Shown here: positions 54,189-63,688 of the stretch, piece by piece
Layout of the letters: the number at the start of each line of letters is the position of its first letter
Numbering within the stretch: the first letter of the stretch is position 1
Assembly: GCA_021777215.1 (NCBI GenBank)
Contig: JAJYDS010000002.1
Coordinates: 33,647 to 97,646, forward strand
Length of the DNA stretch: 64,000 nucleotides
Direction: 5' to 3'
Source: a bacterium
GTDB taxonomy: Bacteria; Babelota; Babeliae; Babelales; Vermiphilaceae
Translations under genes and position numbers: made by a program
The notes under the pieces: generated by a model
The model's database searches: none
What the model was told of the DNA's origin: nothing
Seen by the model: the letters and a program-made list of their open reading frames with translations, nothing else

Positions 54189-55496
54189 ATGTTGTCTGCG
54201 CATATATTCATAAAAAAAATTTGGTTGTCTACGCTCACCGGCCTTTTTATCAGCAGAATACATGGAGAGGAGTTTTTATATCCCGTTGCGGCAACAGGGT
54301 ATGAAAACGAGCAAAAAGTGTATATCCTCTATCAAAAATCGCTTACACATATCGAGCTATGGCTTTGGGATCCGCTCACCAAAGCGGCAACTAAAGCGCT
54401 GCTTTCAACATTTACCCCCGCAGGAGTGAAAATGCTCCCACAGGATATTGGTTTTAGTTTTATTGATAATGGACGCATAAAAATAAAAATGCACAGCAAG
54501 CGCTCTCCAAAATCACTTGAATGGTATGAGCCGGTGTATGATATTGGTAACCTGGCTTGGATAGATGCTTCCTGTTACTATTTCCATGCCAAGCAGCAAG
54601 AGCACTATGGCATTTTTCAAGGCACCTTACACGGTGAAATCGATCCTCTTGTCATTAAGAAGGGGAAAGATTGTATGTATCCTAATAAAATAGAATCAAC
54701 ACTCTTTTACATTGAACGCACACCTGACATGCAGGGCGGTTCTTATGCACTTATGCGTGCCCCTTATCCACCGACAATCTGCAATCCAATCAATCCTTTT
54801 AACAACACTCAAGACTTTGAACGTCATGTTTCAGAGCTTCTTTCAAATAATTTCCAGCAAAAAGAACCGTTTATAGGAATCTCAGAACACGAAAAAATTC
54901 TCGATTTTGGTACACAACCCGTTGCTTTTTTATATATGCTCTCTGATCACGATGGTTTTTGTATAGGCCATCCAACACACCTTGATAGACATGACATCGT
55001 GATGCCATTAACTTGTTATTACGTATATCGCATGACGTTATCTGGTTCTGTTTCAGTATCTGTGGGAAACGAACGTTCGCTTGTTACTCCTATGTGGCAC
55101 TTGCAAGAATTGTTTACGTTCCAAATTCCGCTGGAATTACTTCTTCCTGAAAGCTCCTCACGTTTGTACGAATCGATACTGCCTCTTTTACCCTATTATG
55201 ACCAAGAGGCGATCTATTTTGTTGATAGTGCCGATCGTGTACATCCAGAGCGAACACAGACCGATACTGCATTAGCATTGTATTGTTATCACCGATCACA
55301 AAAAAACATCACCCTTATTTCTCGGGCATTGCAGACACAACAGTCTTATTTTGCTCCCTTGCGTATCGGCAACAGACTTTTATTCGGCGGCTCTGCGCTC
55401 CATGAAGACGGTCGTCAGCCTGGCACCCCAACCCCAGGCATGTGGCTGAACGAACAAGGCCTGCTCTGTATAGAATTACCCTCTATACAGATATAG
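54189..55496 (+). CDS. Exported hypothetical protein, beta-rich (propeller-like)
   Basis: A 435-residue protein with a signal-like N-terminus (IWLSTLTGLFISRIHGEE). The body has many aromatic and beta-type stretches (KVYILYQKSLTHIELWLWDP, FYFIERTP, AIYFVDSADRV), reminiscent of TolB/WD-like beta-propeller blades, but no clear repeat or family motif. AAAAAGGAATC precedes the ATG. The start follows a strong terminator and promoter cassette. Confidence 0.55.
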   Translation: MLSAHIFIKKIWLSTLTGLFISRIHGEEFLYPVAATGYENEQKVYILYQKSLTHIELWLWDPLTKAATKALLSTFTPAGVKMLPQDIGFSFIDNGRIKIKMHSKRSPKSLEWYEPVYDIGNLAWIDASCYYFHAKQQEHYGIFQGTLHGEIDPLVIKKGKDCMYPNKIESTLFYIERTPDMQGGSYALMRAPYPPTICNPINPFNNTQDFERHVSELLSNNFQQKEPFIGISEHEKILDFGTQPVAFLYMLSDHDGFCIGHPTHLDRHDIVMPLTCYYVYRMTLSGSVSVSVGNERSLVTPMWHLQELFTFQIPLELLLPESSSRLYESILPLLPYYDQEAIYFVDSADRVHPERTQTDTALALYCYHRSQKNITLISRALQTQQSYFAPLRIGNRLLFGGSALHEDGRQPGTPTPGMWLNEQGLLCIELPSIQI

Positions 55497-55533
55497 AATA
55501 TAGAATATTGAGTATAGAATATAGAATATTGAG
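55492..55533 (+). repeat. 21-bp tandem repeat at the end of the 54189 gene
   Basis: Two perfect copies of a 21-base unit beginning TATAGAATATAG and ending ATTGAG lie at 55492-55512 and 55513-55533. The first holds the stop codon of the gene. The unit is itself built from TATAGAA steps. A purine-rich stretch (CGAAGCAAGTCGAGACGAGC, ending AGGAGATATTGAG) follows to about 55590 and repeats the ATATTGAG end. Confidence 0.7.
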
Positions 55534-55625
55534 ACCCAACACCGAAGCAAGTCGAGACGAGCGAAAGGGGAGACGGAGGAGATATTGAGAAGGCAATGTT
55601 TACATAATAACCATTATCAGAAATT

Positions 55626-56213
55626 TCATTTTATCCCGTATTTCAGGCAAATTATCGGAATATGTTGATCGATTTTTAAATCCCTCAATTTTTGCTCAAA
55701 GTCAGATACCCACCATGTCTCTTTGAGTTTCTGGGTATATTCAATCCAGAGAAAATCAACGTAAAATCGTTCAAGAAAAAATTCTTCCAAATCGCCGCGC
55801 GCACCATGCGCATACGAATCAATATCGGCAAATAAATCATAGACAGTCGTCGCTAATGGCTGGTCAGAATGAGTAAGACATGCAGTAGCATAATAACAAT
55901 CAAGAGAACTCAAAAAAGTATTTACCAGACTTCTTCCCATAGCAACATTTTCAACAGAGAGCGTATGCATACCATTAGTCAAAAAAGCATCTTGTATGTC
56001 TAAAATGGTTGCTTCTGATAATGGTTCTTCAATAAACCGCGAAAAACCGAGTGGCTGTTGCGTGTTTATCGGTTGAAATGATAAGCGTTTCACAGGAGAT
56101 CTCCCCACGCTTTTTTCAATAATCCCAATACCCCTTATTCCCTTAATGCATACTCTAGCTAAAAAAGAGGTCCCAATGCAATAGATTACAAGATGGTATA
56201 CAGCCAACCGCAT
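55626..56213 (-). CDS. Exported hypothetical protein
   Basis: A 195-residue protein with a hydrophobic N-terminus (LVIYCIGTSFLARVCIKG) that looks like a signal peptide. The rest is helical with several Phe, Leu and aromatic residues, and no recognised motif. Convergent with the 54189 gene and divergent from the acetyltransferase. A ribosome-binding site is unclear. Confidence 0.5.
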   Translation of the reverse strand: MRLAVYHLVIYCIGTSFLARVCIKGIRGIGIIEKSVGRSPVKRLSFQPINTQQPLGFSRFIEEPLSEATILDIQDAFLTNGMHTLSVENVAMGRSLVNTFLSSLDCYYATACLTHSDQPLATTVYDLFADIDSYAHGARGDLEEFFLERFYVDFLWIEYTQKLKETWWVSDFEQKLRDLKIDQHIPIICLKYGIK

Positions 56214-56415
56214 GAAAAAGCTTTTTTACAAAGGGTTTTGTTATCCATAACCATCCTAAGAATGCCACTGTTCCTTTTTAAGAAACAACATCTTTTTTTT
56301 CGCCACACACTAATAATTGTATTTTCATTTTGCACTTTTAACACCTGTTGCATACGTGCAAATCGCCAGTATGCTAGTAAAGAGATGCGATCAGTTTTTG
56401 AATGGAGGATTGATG

Positions 56416-56904
56416 ATGAATAAAGGTATTCTCTGGTGCTTTCTTGCACTATCAGTTAAAAATTACACTGGCGCGGCCAATGCTTTTGTCAAAAAAAGCA
56501 TCGTAAAGCCAATACTCACCAAACAGGAAGAAGCTACCTCAGGATCCTATAAAATTACCCTCGTAGACCAGACAACCAAAGAAGAATGCGGCTCTATACA
56601 ATTCAGTCGAACAGAATTGCATGGTTATATTAGTCTGCTGCAAGTCAAGGCAGAACATCAATGCAAGGGATACGGTGCCCTTTTGTTTTCAATGGCAAAC
56701 ATAATCCTCACAGAAAAAGGCTGCGAAAAAATAGAATGGCAAGCTGTCCCTTTTACCGCTCCTTCAGAGCAACGGGTAAGCCAATTTAAACGCTTAGAGG
56801 CCTTTTATAAAAGTTGCGGCGGCACAATACTTACTTACACCAATTATATAGATAAAAACCCCATTTCAGCAACCATGGAATACTCCATACCAAAGGTTGT
56901 TTAA
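56416..56904 (+). CDS. GNAT-family acetyltransferase with an export-like N-terminus
   Basis: A 162-residue protein from the ATG at 56416. GGAGG lies seven bases upstream, and an ATG three bases earlier is equally possible. The GNAT core is visible as YISLLQVKAEHQCKGYGALLFSMANIIL (motif A, with the acetyl-CoA loop Q/R-x-x-G-x-G/A), then an aromatic C-terminus with LEAFYKSCGG. The first 25 residues (ILWCFLALSVKNYTGAANA) look like a short signal peptide, which would be unusual for a cytosolic-type enzyme. The acetyl acceptor is unknown. Confidence 0.7.
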   Translation: MNKGILWCFLALSVKNYTGAANAFVKKSIVKPILTKQEEATSGSYKITLVDQTTKEECGSIQFSRTELHGYISLLQVKAEHQCKGYGALLFSMANIILTEKGCEKIEWQAVPFTAPSEQRVSQFKRLEAFYKSCGGTILTYTNYIDKNPISATMEYSIPKVV

Positions 56905-57155
56905 TGCGCAAAACAAAACTACATAAAATAGCCCTTATTGGAATGCACCGAACTCACCTTTAAAAATCTATACTGGTGTAAGCCTAAAAAAATGGTACTT
57001 ACACCGCTTGCCCTCCCTTTTTCACCCCAGCTTCGCGCTTTCCTCATTTAAAGCACTTATTAAAACATCATATGTATCACTATTGCGTTGAGACTTGAAA
57101 TTCAAATAGAATTAAAATGTCAAGAAAAAACGTATAGATAAAAAGGGGGTATCGC

Positions 57156-58289
57156 ATGATGGCATGTCTGCTCGCAGCATTAGCATGCATGGGCGCCAGT
57201 TTTTGCTATGGCACCAATGATCTTAATGTATTATTATCGAATCGATCATGCCCTAGGAGAAATTTGTCAGGTGTAAACTTGGAGCGAAAAGATTTAGGCG
57301 GAAAAAACCTTCAAAATGCAATATTTGAAGCAGCAAAACTCATTGGTGCCAATTTTGCGCGCAGTATTCTTGTAAATGCAAGCCTACGTCAAACGGATTC
57401 GCTCGGTGCAAATTTTAGGGAAAGCGAATCTCCCGAAGCTCATTTTGATTATAGCAATTTACAAATGGCTATTTTTCAGAACGCCAATCTGACAGGGGCA
57501 ACATTTTACTGGGCCACGCTTTATGGCGCGCTTTTTCCGGGGGCAAACCTGACAAATACGAACTTCAAAATGGCCGATTTGTTAGAAACTGATTTGTCAG
57601 AAACAGTTCTTAATGGTACTAGTTTTGAAGGTGCAAATCTCCGAGAAGCAAACATTTGTGGCGCAAACCCATCGACATTCATTCCCAGAACAACAGAGCT
57701 TAAAGAAATTAATATGCGTCAGGCAAACTTGTTCATGGCCTGCTTAAAAGATTCATGGCTTCCTTACATAAATCTCGCTTGGGCAAATTTACAGCTGAGT
57801 GATTTAACCAACGGCTGTTTTAATGAAGCAAATTTCTTTCAATCAAATCTTAAAGGTGCAACCCTTATAAACGCAAGTCTCCAAGAAGCTAATATGGAAC
57901 GGGCTAATTTAGAAAAATCCTGTTTATATAAAACTAATTTATATAAATCAAATCTTATGGGTGCCATTCTTATACAAGCAAATCTTGCCCAAAGTGATCT
58001 AAGACAGGCTAATTTTACATGGGCGACTCTCAGAAATGCTGATATATCGCGCGCCAATATGCGACAAGCAAAACTAGGCGGCGCAGACCTTAGAGGGGTA
58101 TACGCGGAGCGAACCGACTTTTCCTGGGCACGGTTTTCGTCTGATACCCTGGTTAGCGGAGCTGTGCTCAAAAACATAATACTTACTCAAGACATATATT
58201 TTTACGACACCAACACACTACGTATGACAACAAAAAGCCCCGAAGAATTCATACAATGGCTCAAAGATAATGGCGCTATTCTCAAGTAA
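57156..58289 (+). CDS. Exported pentapeptide-repeat protein
   Basis: A 377-residue protein with a signal peptide (MACLLAALACMGASFCYG). A long array of pentapeptide repeats A(N/D)LXX follows, for example GANFARSILVNASLRQTD and later LRQANFTWATLRNADISRANMRQAKLGGADL. The array forms a right-handed quadrilateral beta-helix. Such proteins can mimic DNA or serve as scaffolds. Export makes a gyrase-protection role unlikely, so binding outside the cell or in a host is more plausible. A strong terminator follows. Confidence 0.88.
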   Translation: MMACLLAALACMGASFCYGTNDLNVLLSNRSCPRRNLSGVNLERKDLGGKNLQNAIFEAAKLIGANFARSILVNASLRQTDSLGANFRESESPEAHFDYSNLQMAIFQNANLTGATFYWATLYGALFPGANLTNTNFKMADLLETDLSETVLNGTSFEGANLREANICGANPSTFIPRTTELKEINMRQANLFMACLKDSWLPYINLAWANLQLSDLTNGCFNEANFFQSNLKGATLINASLQEANMERANLEKSCLYKTNLYKSNLMGAILIQANLAQSDLRQANFTWATLRNADISRANMRQAKLGGADLRGVYAERTDFSWARFSSDTLVSGAVLKNIILTQDIYFYDTNTLRMTTKSPEEFIQWLKDNGAILK

Positions 58290-58306
58290 ACACTGAAATA
58301 GCTATC

Positions 58307-58340
58307 GAGGGTGGCAATGAAAAAAGCCACCCTCTTTTTT
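58307..58340 (+). terminator. Terminator after the pentapeptide gene
   Basis: GAGGGTGGC (58307-58315) pairs with GCCACCCTC (58326-58334), followed by TTTTTT. The stem is perfect. Confidence 0.9.
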
Positions 58341-58495
58341 GTGCACTATTTTACTGGAAAAAAGAAAACATCAGCAAGATAATGTAGAAAGCAACGAAAA
58401 TAGTGTCCTTTATGTTTTTTATTATTACATAAATATAATAATTATCGGACTAATATCTTTCTAATAGCTGCATCATAAGCAAAAAAGTTATTTAA

Positions 58496-58984
58496 TCATA
58501 AGTGTCTTTCAATCCCCTGCTGCGCCCATACACCGCAAAGCGTAACGGCAATAGCATCGGTGACGTCAAACTTTTCAGGAAGTTTCATGGCGGGGAATAG
58601 TCTAAGCAACACGCGGGCAACCTGATCTTTTTGCGCGCCGCCAAACCCGGTGAGCGACTGTTTCACCTGCCGTGGCCCAAATTCATGAAGCCCTAATGTA
58701 TGGATATCGGCAAGTAAATAAATAATACCGCGCAGATAGCCAAGTTTCAGAAACGTTTGCGCATTTTTCCCTAAAAAGGGCGTCTCCAGAGCAATATCTG
58801 TAACCCCAAGCAGCTTAATTTTTTCCGTAAAAAAACGATGGAACACGCCAATACGCACTTGCAAGTCCTGTGTTGCTCCCAGGCGTAAAAAACCATAATC
58901 AAGCAAAGTTACCCGTGTGCCCTCTTTTTTAGCTATCGCATAACCGGTGATTCTGGTTCCTGGATCAATGCCTAACACAATCAT
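58496..58984 (-). CDS. ruvC: Holliday junction resolvase RuvC
   Basis: RuvC cuts Holliday junctions. The 162-residue protein opens MIVLGIDPGTRITGYAI with catalytic Asp7, then DIALETPFLGKNAQT and QVKQSLTGFGGAQKDQVARVL, and ends near DVTDAIAVTLCG with the last acidic residues. It follows the LRR gene by 35 bases and shares the minus strand. No ruvA or ruvB is adjacent. Confidence 0.93.
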   Translation of the reverse strand: MIVLGIDPGTRITGYAIAKKEGTRVTLLDYGFLRLGATQDLQVRIGVFHRFFTEKIKLLGVTDIALETPFLGKNAQTFLKLGYLRGIIYLLADIHTLGLHEFGPRQVKQSLTGFGGAQKDQVARVLLRLFPAMKLPEKFDVTDAIAVTLCGVWAQQGIERHL

Positions 58985-59019
58985 GCCCTCTCCCTTTTTA
59001 TCTTCACCGTAGAGACCTA

Positions 59020-59889
59020 TTATTTCTTCGCTGCAAGTGTTGCTAACAAATTCTGCAAATCATTACCACCGTATACTTTGGCCTCTATGCTACGCAATGG
59101 ATTATTGCGCAGGTCTAATTCTTGGAGCGTTGCTATATGCGCAAGCGATGCGGGCACAGTATCTAGCTCATTATTTGAAAGATCTAAATTTTCTAGCTGT
59201 CTCAGCCCGGCCAGCGTCTGAGCTGAAAGTTCATGCAAATGGTTGCCGTCAAGCCAGAGTGCGCTCAAGTTTGCCAGCGATGCAAACAGGTTCGGCGGCA
59301 GTGAGGCAAACTGATTACGGCCAAGCCCCAGAAGCTCTAAGCGGGACAAATCTGCAAAGCTGTTCGGTGATAGCGTAGTAAGTTGGTTGGCATCAAGCCA
59401 AAGCATTTCAAGACGCGAAAGTCCAGCAAACAATGATTCTGGCAATTCTTGCAATTCATTATAATCAATCCAGAGAATTTCAAGGTTTTTTAACGACGCA
59501 AACGTTTGCGCGGCAAGCCTTTTCAGATGATTGCCATCAAGATACAACTGCTCTAACTGCGTCAAATTTGAAAAAAGCGATTCATCAATGGTGGTCAGCT
59601 GACAATTGGTAAGCCCCAATACTTTAAGTTGTATGAATGGATCAAATATGCCCGCGGGAAGGCGCGCAAAAAAATTGCCACTCAAGTTCAACTCACGGAC
59701 TCGATCTAACCCATCGATCAGATGAAGCCCCGTCAAATCAGTAATGTTTTTATATGATAAATCCAAAAAACCATCCGCGAGTACTGATGTTTCTATCTCC
59801 TGCTGTGCCAGCAAAGCAGCGATAGAAACATCACAACAGGAAGGCGCGTTATCGGCGCTCGCCCCGTTAACGCGCTCTTTCTTTTTCAT
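59020..59889 (-). CDS. Leucine-rich-repeat protein
   Basis: A 289-residue protein with about nine LRRs of 23-24 residues, pattern LxxLxLxxNxLxxLPxxLFxxL, for example LEQLYLDGNHLKRLAAQTFASLKNLE. The N-terminus carries charged residues and CC, with no signal peptide visible. LRR proteins bind other proteins; in intracellular bacteria they can be effectors. AAGGGGAATCC precedes the ATG. It is cotranscribed with ruvC, without functional logic seen. Confidence 0.88.
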   Translation of the reverse strand: MKKKERVNGASADNAPSCCDVSIAALLAQQEIETSVLADGFLDLSYKNITDLTGLHLIDGLDRVRELNLSGNFFARLPAGIFDPFIQLKVLGLTNCQLTTIDESLFSNLTQLEQLYLDGNHLKRLAAQTFASLKNLEILWIDYNELQELPESLFAGLSRLEMLWLDANQLTTLSPNSFADLSRLELLGLGRNQFASLPPNLFASLANLSALWLDGNHLHELSAQTLAGLRQLENLDLSNNELDTVPASLAHIATLQELDLRNNPLRSIEAKVYGGNDLQNLLATLAAKK

Positions 59890-59929
59890 GGATTCCCCTT
59901 TTGGTATTAATTAACGCGATCTCGGCATA

Positions 59930-59968
59930 AAAAATAAAAAACGCCATAAATGACGGTGCTTTTTTTAT
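59930..59968. terminator. Bidirectional terminator before the LRR gene
   Basis: CGCCAT (59942-59947) pairs with ATGACG (59950-59955), with one G-U pair. T-runs lie outside the stem on both strands. It probably ends the htrA transcript, which comes from the right. Confidence 0.45.
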
Positions 59969-59984
59969 GTGAAATTAAATTTCC

Positions 59985-60109
59985 CGATCATCTCGAGTGT
60001 TTTGCTTAGCAAAATGTATCGAGAGATAATGCCCAAAAAATTTTTTAGATAGCAAGCTTGTTGTATCATCTCTCGATACAATCCCTAACGAGATCACTCG
60101 AGACAATCG
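59985..60109. repeat. Long imperfect inverted repeat
   Basis: Nested arms share a centre near 60047: TCTCGAGTG (59991-59999) with CACTCGAGA (60095-60103), and TGTATCGAGAGAT (60015-60027) with ATCTCTCGATACA (60068-60080), both perfect. Smaller hairpins lie inside. No open frame is present. It could be a mobile miniature element, a protein-binding site or an extruding cruciform. Confidence 0.6.
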
Positions 60110-60157
60110 AATAATAATAGCTTTTCAAGCAGTGTTCTTAGATCAAGTTCGCATTAA

Positions 60158-61801
60158 CTACTGCTCTGTATCTTTGACCTGCAATAATTCTTTGGCTATT
60201 GCTGATAATGGATAATGATAATGACGTGCCAACAGCAACTCTTCCTGCAACACTTTCTCAAAAGGCAGAACAACCAACACGTTATCAGAAGCACGGGTAA
60301 CCGTGTCGACTATCTTCAACGTCAAATAACCGGTAGTGAGACTCTTTTTCCAAGCCGCGCGTAGTTGCTCCAAGGTCTGTACCTGCTCACCATTTACTTC
60401 TTTTATAATAACGCCAGGAGTCACCGTACGTGCACGGTTAAGTTGTGAACTAGGAAAAATATGGGTAATAATTAATGCAGGGTCTTCCTGATTTTTTGGT
60501 TCTTGATATTTAGCCAGACCCGCAACTTGCTCGGCCATAATTTTCACATGATTTAAACTCAGTTGCATAATGACCATACCGGCAAAAACTTCGTAATCGA
60601 TAGTTTCATAGCCAGGAAAAATTCTTCGTACAGGCAATATGGCTGATTGATCGTACGTGACTGTCATTTCTTTGCGCTCGCCCGCACGATAGATAACCAA
60701 CGACACCTCTTGCCCGATAGACAATCGCGAAATAAAGTCAAGAATGGAAATTTTGTCTTCGCTCCAGGGCACAGTCATTTCACCGTAGATATCCAGCCGA
60801 TTACCATTAATTTCGTAGATCATGTCGCCCGCTTTTACCCCCGCTTTCTCAAGCGGACTATTTTTTACCACGTCAAGCACATAGCAGCCGCCATCACCGG
60901 GATTGCCCAGATACCCAGAAGTGCACGGCGTCACATTTTGCGAGAGTACGCCAATAAATGGCTTGCGTAATAAAGGTTCTTTATACAAATCGTGGAGCAC
61001 CACTTTTAAGTTATTAACCGGAATAGCGTACCCAATGTTTTGGGCTTCCAAAATACCGGCACTGTTTATGCCAATAACTTCGCCATCAGTATTGAGCAGC
61101 GGGCCCCCAGAATTACCCGGATTTATGGGAGCACTTGTTTGAATCATTTGAGCTTCTCGCCCACTTACCACACCAGTAGTGCTTTTAAGTGATTCCTGCC
61201 CCAGCGGATAGCCGAGCGCTAACACTTCATCAGCACGATAAACCGTATCCGAATCACCCAGCGGTAAAAAGGGAATGCGCCCCAACAGCTTCTTTACTGC
61301 CACCAGCTGCTCTTGATCAACCCGTAACAATGCTAAATCTCGTTCGGGGCAGACACTTATAATAGAAGCATCAATAAGTTGTTTACCCAGAGAGGGAATC
61401 TGAATCCAGACAGCCACTGCTTGATCAACAACATGGGCATTGGTAATAATGTCTCCAGAGTCATTAATTAAAAAACCACTACCGCGGGCAGCTCCTTGCA
61501 TAGGAGTTCTGTAGGGCTGTAGCCAATCAAATTCCGCTATTTGAGAAAAAATTTGTACCACCGTATCTCGAACCTGTTCTTGCACCGGACGCCATGGTTG
61601 CAAACCTCTGGTCGAACGTATTACAGACACCGCGCCATTCGCCGATGAAACAGGTTGAGCCGGCGCGGCAGGAACAGCCGGATTGGCCGGTGTTTTACCA
61701 AACCAGGCGGCAAGAGGGTTGCCGCACAGCGTCCCTATCACAACACCGATACTCAACACTCTGTTTTTTATTCTTTTTTTGGAAGCGCTACGATACATCA
61801 T
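60158..61801 (-). CDS. HtrA/DegP-like periplasmic serine protease
   Basis: A 547-residue protein with a signal peptide (VLSIGVVIGTLCGNPLAA). The trypsin-like triad is visible: His123 in ITNAHVV, Asp155 in CPERDLALL, and Ser231 in INPGNSGGPL. PDZ domains follow (about residues 290-400 with GCYVLDVVKNSPLEKAGVKAGDMIYEING, and 430-520 with a second PDZ). DegP degrades or refolds envelope proteins. It is the third gene of rplI-dnaB-htrA, 21 bases after dnaB. AAAGGAAC precedes the ATG. Confidence 0.93.
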   Translation of the reverse strand: MMYRSASKKRIKNRVLSIGVVIGTLCGNPLAAWFGKTPANPAVPAAPAQPVSSANGAVSVIRSTRGLQPWRPVQEQVRDTVVQIFSQIAEFDWLQPYRTPMQGAARGSGFLINDSGDIITNAHVVDQAVAVWIQIPSLGKQLIDASIISVCPERDLALLRVDQEQLVAVKKLLGRIPFLPLGDSDTVYRADEVLALGYPLGQESLKSTTGVVSGREAQMIQTSAPINPGNSGGPLLNTDGEVIGINSAGILEAQNIGYAIPVNNLKVVLHDLYKEPLLRKPFIGVLSQNVTPCTSGYLGNPGDGGCYVLDVVKNSPLEKAGVKAGDMIYEINGNRLDIYGEMTVPWSEDKISILDFISRLSIGQEVSLVIYRAGERKEMTVTYDQSAILPVRRIFPGYETIDYEVFAGMVIMQLSLNHVKIMAEQVAGLAKYQEPKNQEDPALIITHIFPSSQLNRARTVTPGVIIKEVNGEQVQTLEQLRAAWKKSLTTGYLTLKIVDTVTRASDNVLVVLPFEKVLQEELLLARHYHYPLSAIAKELLQVKDTEQ

Positions 61802-61822
61802 ATAGTTCCTTTCTACCTTTTT

Positions 61823-63211
61823 TTACTCATTACTACCGATATCCATATCGGCGTCTTCAAATTTTGTCACTTCTTTTACAAATTCCAAAAAGACCGTGCC
61901 GGTCGGTCCGTTACGCTGTTTACCAATAATCAATTCAGCCAGCGCCGGATTTTCTGTTTCCGGGTTGTAGGCCACATCGCGATACAAGAACATGATCAAA
62001 TCAGCATCCTGCTCAATCGCACCCGACTCGCGCAAATCTGAAAGCATTGGCCGTTTATCCATACGTGCATCAACCGCACGCGAGAGCTGAGAGAGTGCAA
62101 TGATAGGAATCTCCAACTCTTTTGCCAGCGCTTTGAGCGAGCGCGAAATATCCGAAACTTCTTGATGCCGGTTTTCATGTTGTTTGGTGGAATGCAACAG
62201 CTGCAAATAATCTATAATAAGAAACTGAACATTGTGTTCCATTTTCAGTTTGCGGGCCTTGGCACGTGCGTCCATAATGGTGAGCATCGGCGTATCATCA
62301 ATAAACAATTTCGTTTCAGCCAATTGCGCCGCCACATTGGTTAATTCTACCCATTCTTGCGAGCTGATACTTGCATTCCGAATATGTTGATGTGCTATGC
62401 CCGACTCACTGGAAAGCAAACGAAGCGTCAACTGTTCTGCCGCCATTTCAAGAGAAAAAACCCCACCCGCAAAACCACTGCGTGCCGCATTAATCCCCAT
62501 ACAGAGTGCAAGTGCGGTTTTACCCATCGAAGGTCGCGCAGCAAGCACAATTAAATCTCCCGGCTGAAAGCCGCTGGTGAGCTCATCAAGGCGCTTATAA
62601 CCAGAAGGAACTCCCGTAACACCCTTACTGTGACTCTTGATATCAGATAAATGTTGGAATGTTTTTTTAAGCCAAATATCAAGCTGTACAAAACTTTCAC
62701 TTGAACGCTTGTGTGCTATCTGAAAAATCGTTTTTTCTGCTTCATCTAAGACGATTTCAATACTGCTATCATCTTGGGTATAGCAATTGCTGATAATATC
62801 AGTCGCTGAACTAATCAATTCGCGGAGCACCGCTTTTTCTTTAACAATATGTGCATGTTGCTCAATTAATCCCATTGCTGCAAGTTCTTCCTGCAGTGAG
62901 ACCAAATAGACAACACCGCCAACCGCTTCTAACTCACCCCGTTTATGTAATTCATCTTGAAGCGTCACCATATCAAGGCGCTTGGATTTCTGAGCAAGCG
63001 CAATCATGGCCTGATAGATCAACTTGTGTGCCGTATGATAAAAATCATCAGGCACCAAAAGCTCCGCTACTTTATTGAGATTTTCATCATGCAAAAGCAG
63101 CGCACCAAGCACTGATCGTTCAGCTTCGATATTGGCCGGCAATGTCTTGCCAAGCATACGTTCGGTATCGGGGGTCGTTTTGAATCGGCTCACCCGCCTC
63201 TCTTTTTGCAT
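61823..63211 (-). CDS. dnaB: Replicative DNA helicase DnaB
   Basis: DnaB unwinds DNA at the fork. From the ATG at 63211 it has 462 residues. The N-terminal domain starts PANIEAERSVLGALLL; the RecA-type core has LIVLAARPSMGKTALAL and SLEMAAEQLTLRLL, then IDYLQLL and SQLSRAVDARMDKRPMLSDLRESGAIEQDADLIMFLYR. It lies 33 bases after rplI, a common pairing. No intein is seen. Confidence 0.96.
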   Translation of the reverse strand: MQKERRVSRFKTTPDTERMLGKTLPANIEAERSVLGALLLHDENLNKVAELLVPDDFYHTAHKLIYQAMIALAQKSKRLDMVTLQDELHKRGELEAVGGVVYLVSLQEELAAMGLIEQHAHIVKEKAVLRELISSATDIISNCYTQDDSSIEIVLDEAEKTIFQIAHKRSSESFVQLDIWLKKTFQHLSDIKSHSKGVTGVPSGYKRLDELTSGFQPGDLIVLAARPSMGKTALALCMGINAARSGFAGGVFSLEMAAEQLTLRLLSSESGIAHQHIRNASISSQEWVELTNVAAQLAETKLFIDDTPMLTIMDARAKARKLKMEHNVQFLIIDYLQLLHSTKQHENRHQEVSDISRSLKALAKELEIPIIALSQLSRAVDARMDKRPMLSDLRESGAIEQDADLIMFLYRDVAYNPETENPALAELIIGKQRNGPTGTVFLEFVKEVTKFEDADMDIGSNE

Positions 63212-63244
63212 TACACATACCCCACCCAAACGGGAAGAAAAAGC

Positions 63245-63688
63245 TTACTCTGGAAGCACCTGTAGAGAAATTTTAGGTTTTAGTGATGATGACAACTTAA
63301 TCGTCACTTCAAAAGAACCTTTAGTCTTGATTGATTTATCAAGGTCTACCTGGCTTTTGCTCACATTGATGCCTTTTTCTTTGAGCAGGTCAACAATCTC
63401 AGCAGCATTAATTGCGCCGTAGAGCTTACCATCGTCGTGCATTTTACGCTTGAGCACTAATTTAAGTGCCGTAATCTTTTCGGCAAGCATGGAAGTCTTA
63501 GAGGAAACTACCTCTTTGCGATGCTCCACTTGTTTAATACGGCCTTTATAAAAATCTTCATTTGATGGAGTAATCTCGATGGCTAATTTGCGGGGAACAA
63601 GGAAGTTGGCTGCAAAACCATCTTTTACCTTAAGAACCTCACCAGCTAAACCAATTTTTTCAACATCTTTGAGCAAGTAGACCTTCAT
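63245..63688 (-). CDS. rplI: 50S ribosomal protein L9
   Basis: From the ATG at 63688 the 147-residue protein opens MKVYLLKDVEKIGLAGEVLKVKDGFAANFLVPRKLA, the L9 N-terminal domain, with the long connecting helix and a C-terminal domain. AAAGGAATTCC precedes this ATG. A longer frame reaches 63826, but the extra residues do not fit L9. It leads the rplI-dnaB-htrA unit. Confidence 0.95.
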   Translation of the reverse strand: MKVYLLKDVEKIGLAGEVLKVKDGFAANFLVPRKLAIEITPSNEDFYKGRIKQVEHRKEVVSSKTSMLAEKITALKLVLKRKMHDDGKLYGAINAAEIVDLLKEKGINVSKSQVDLDKSIKTKGSFEVTIKLSSSLKPKISLQVLPE

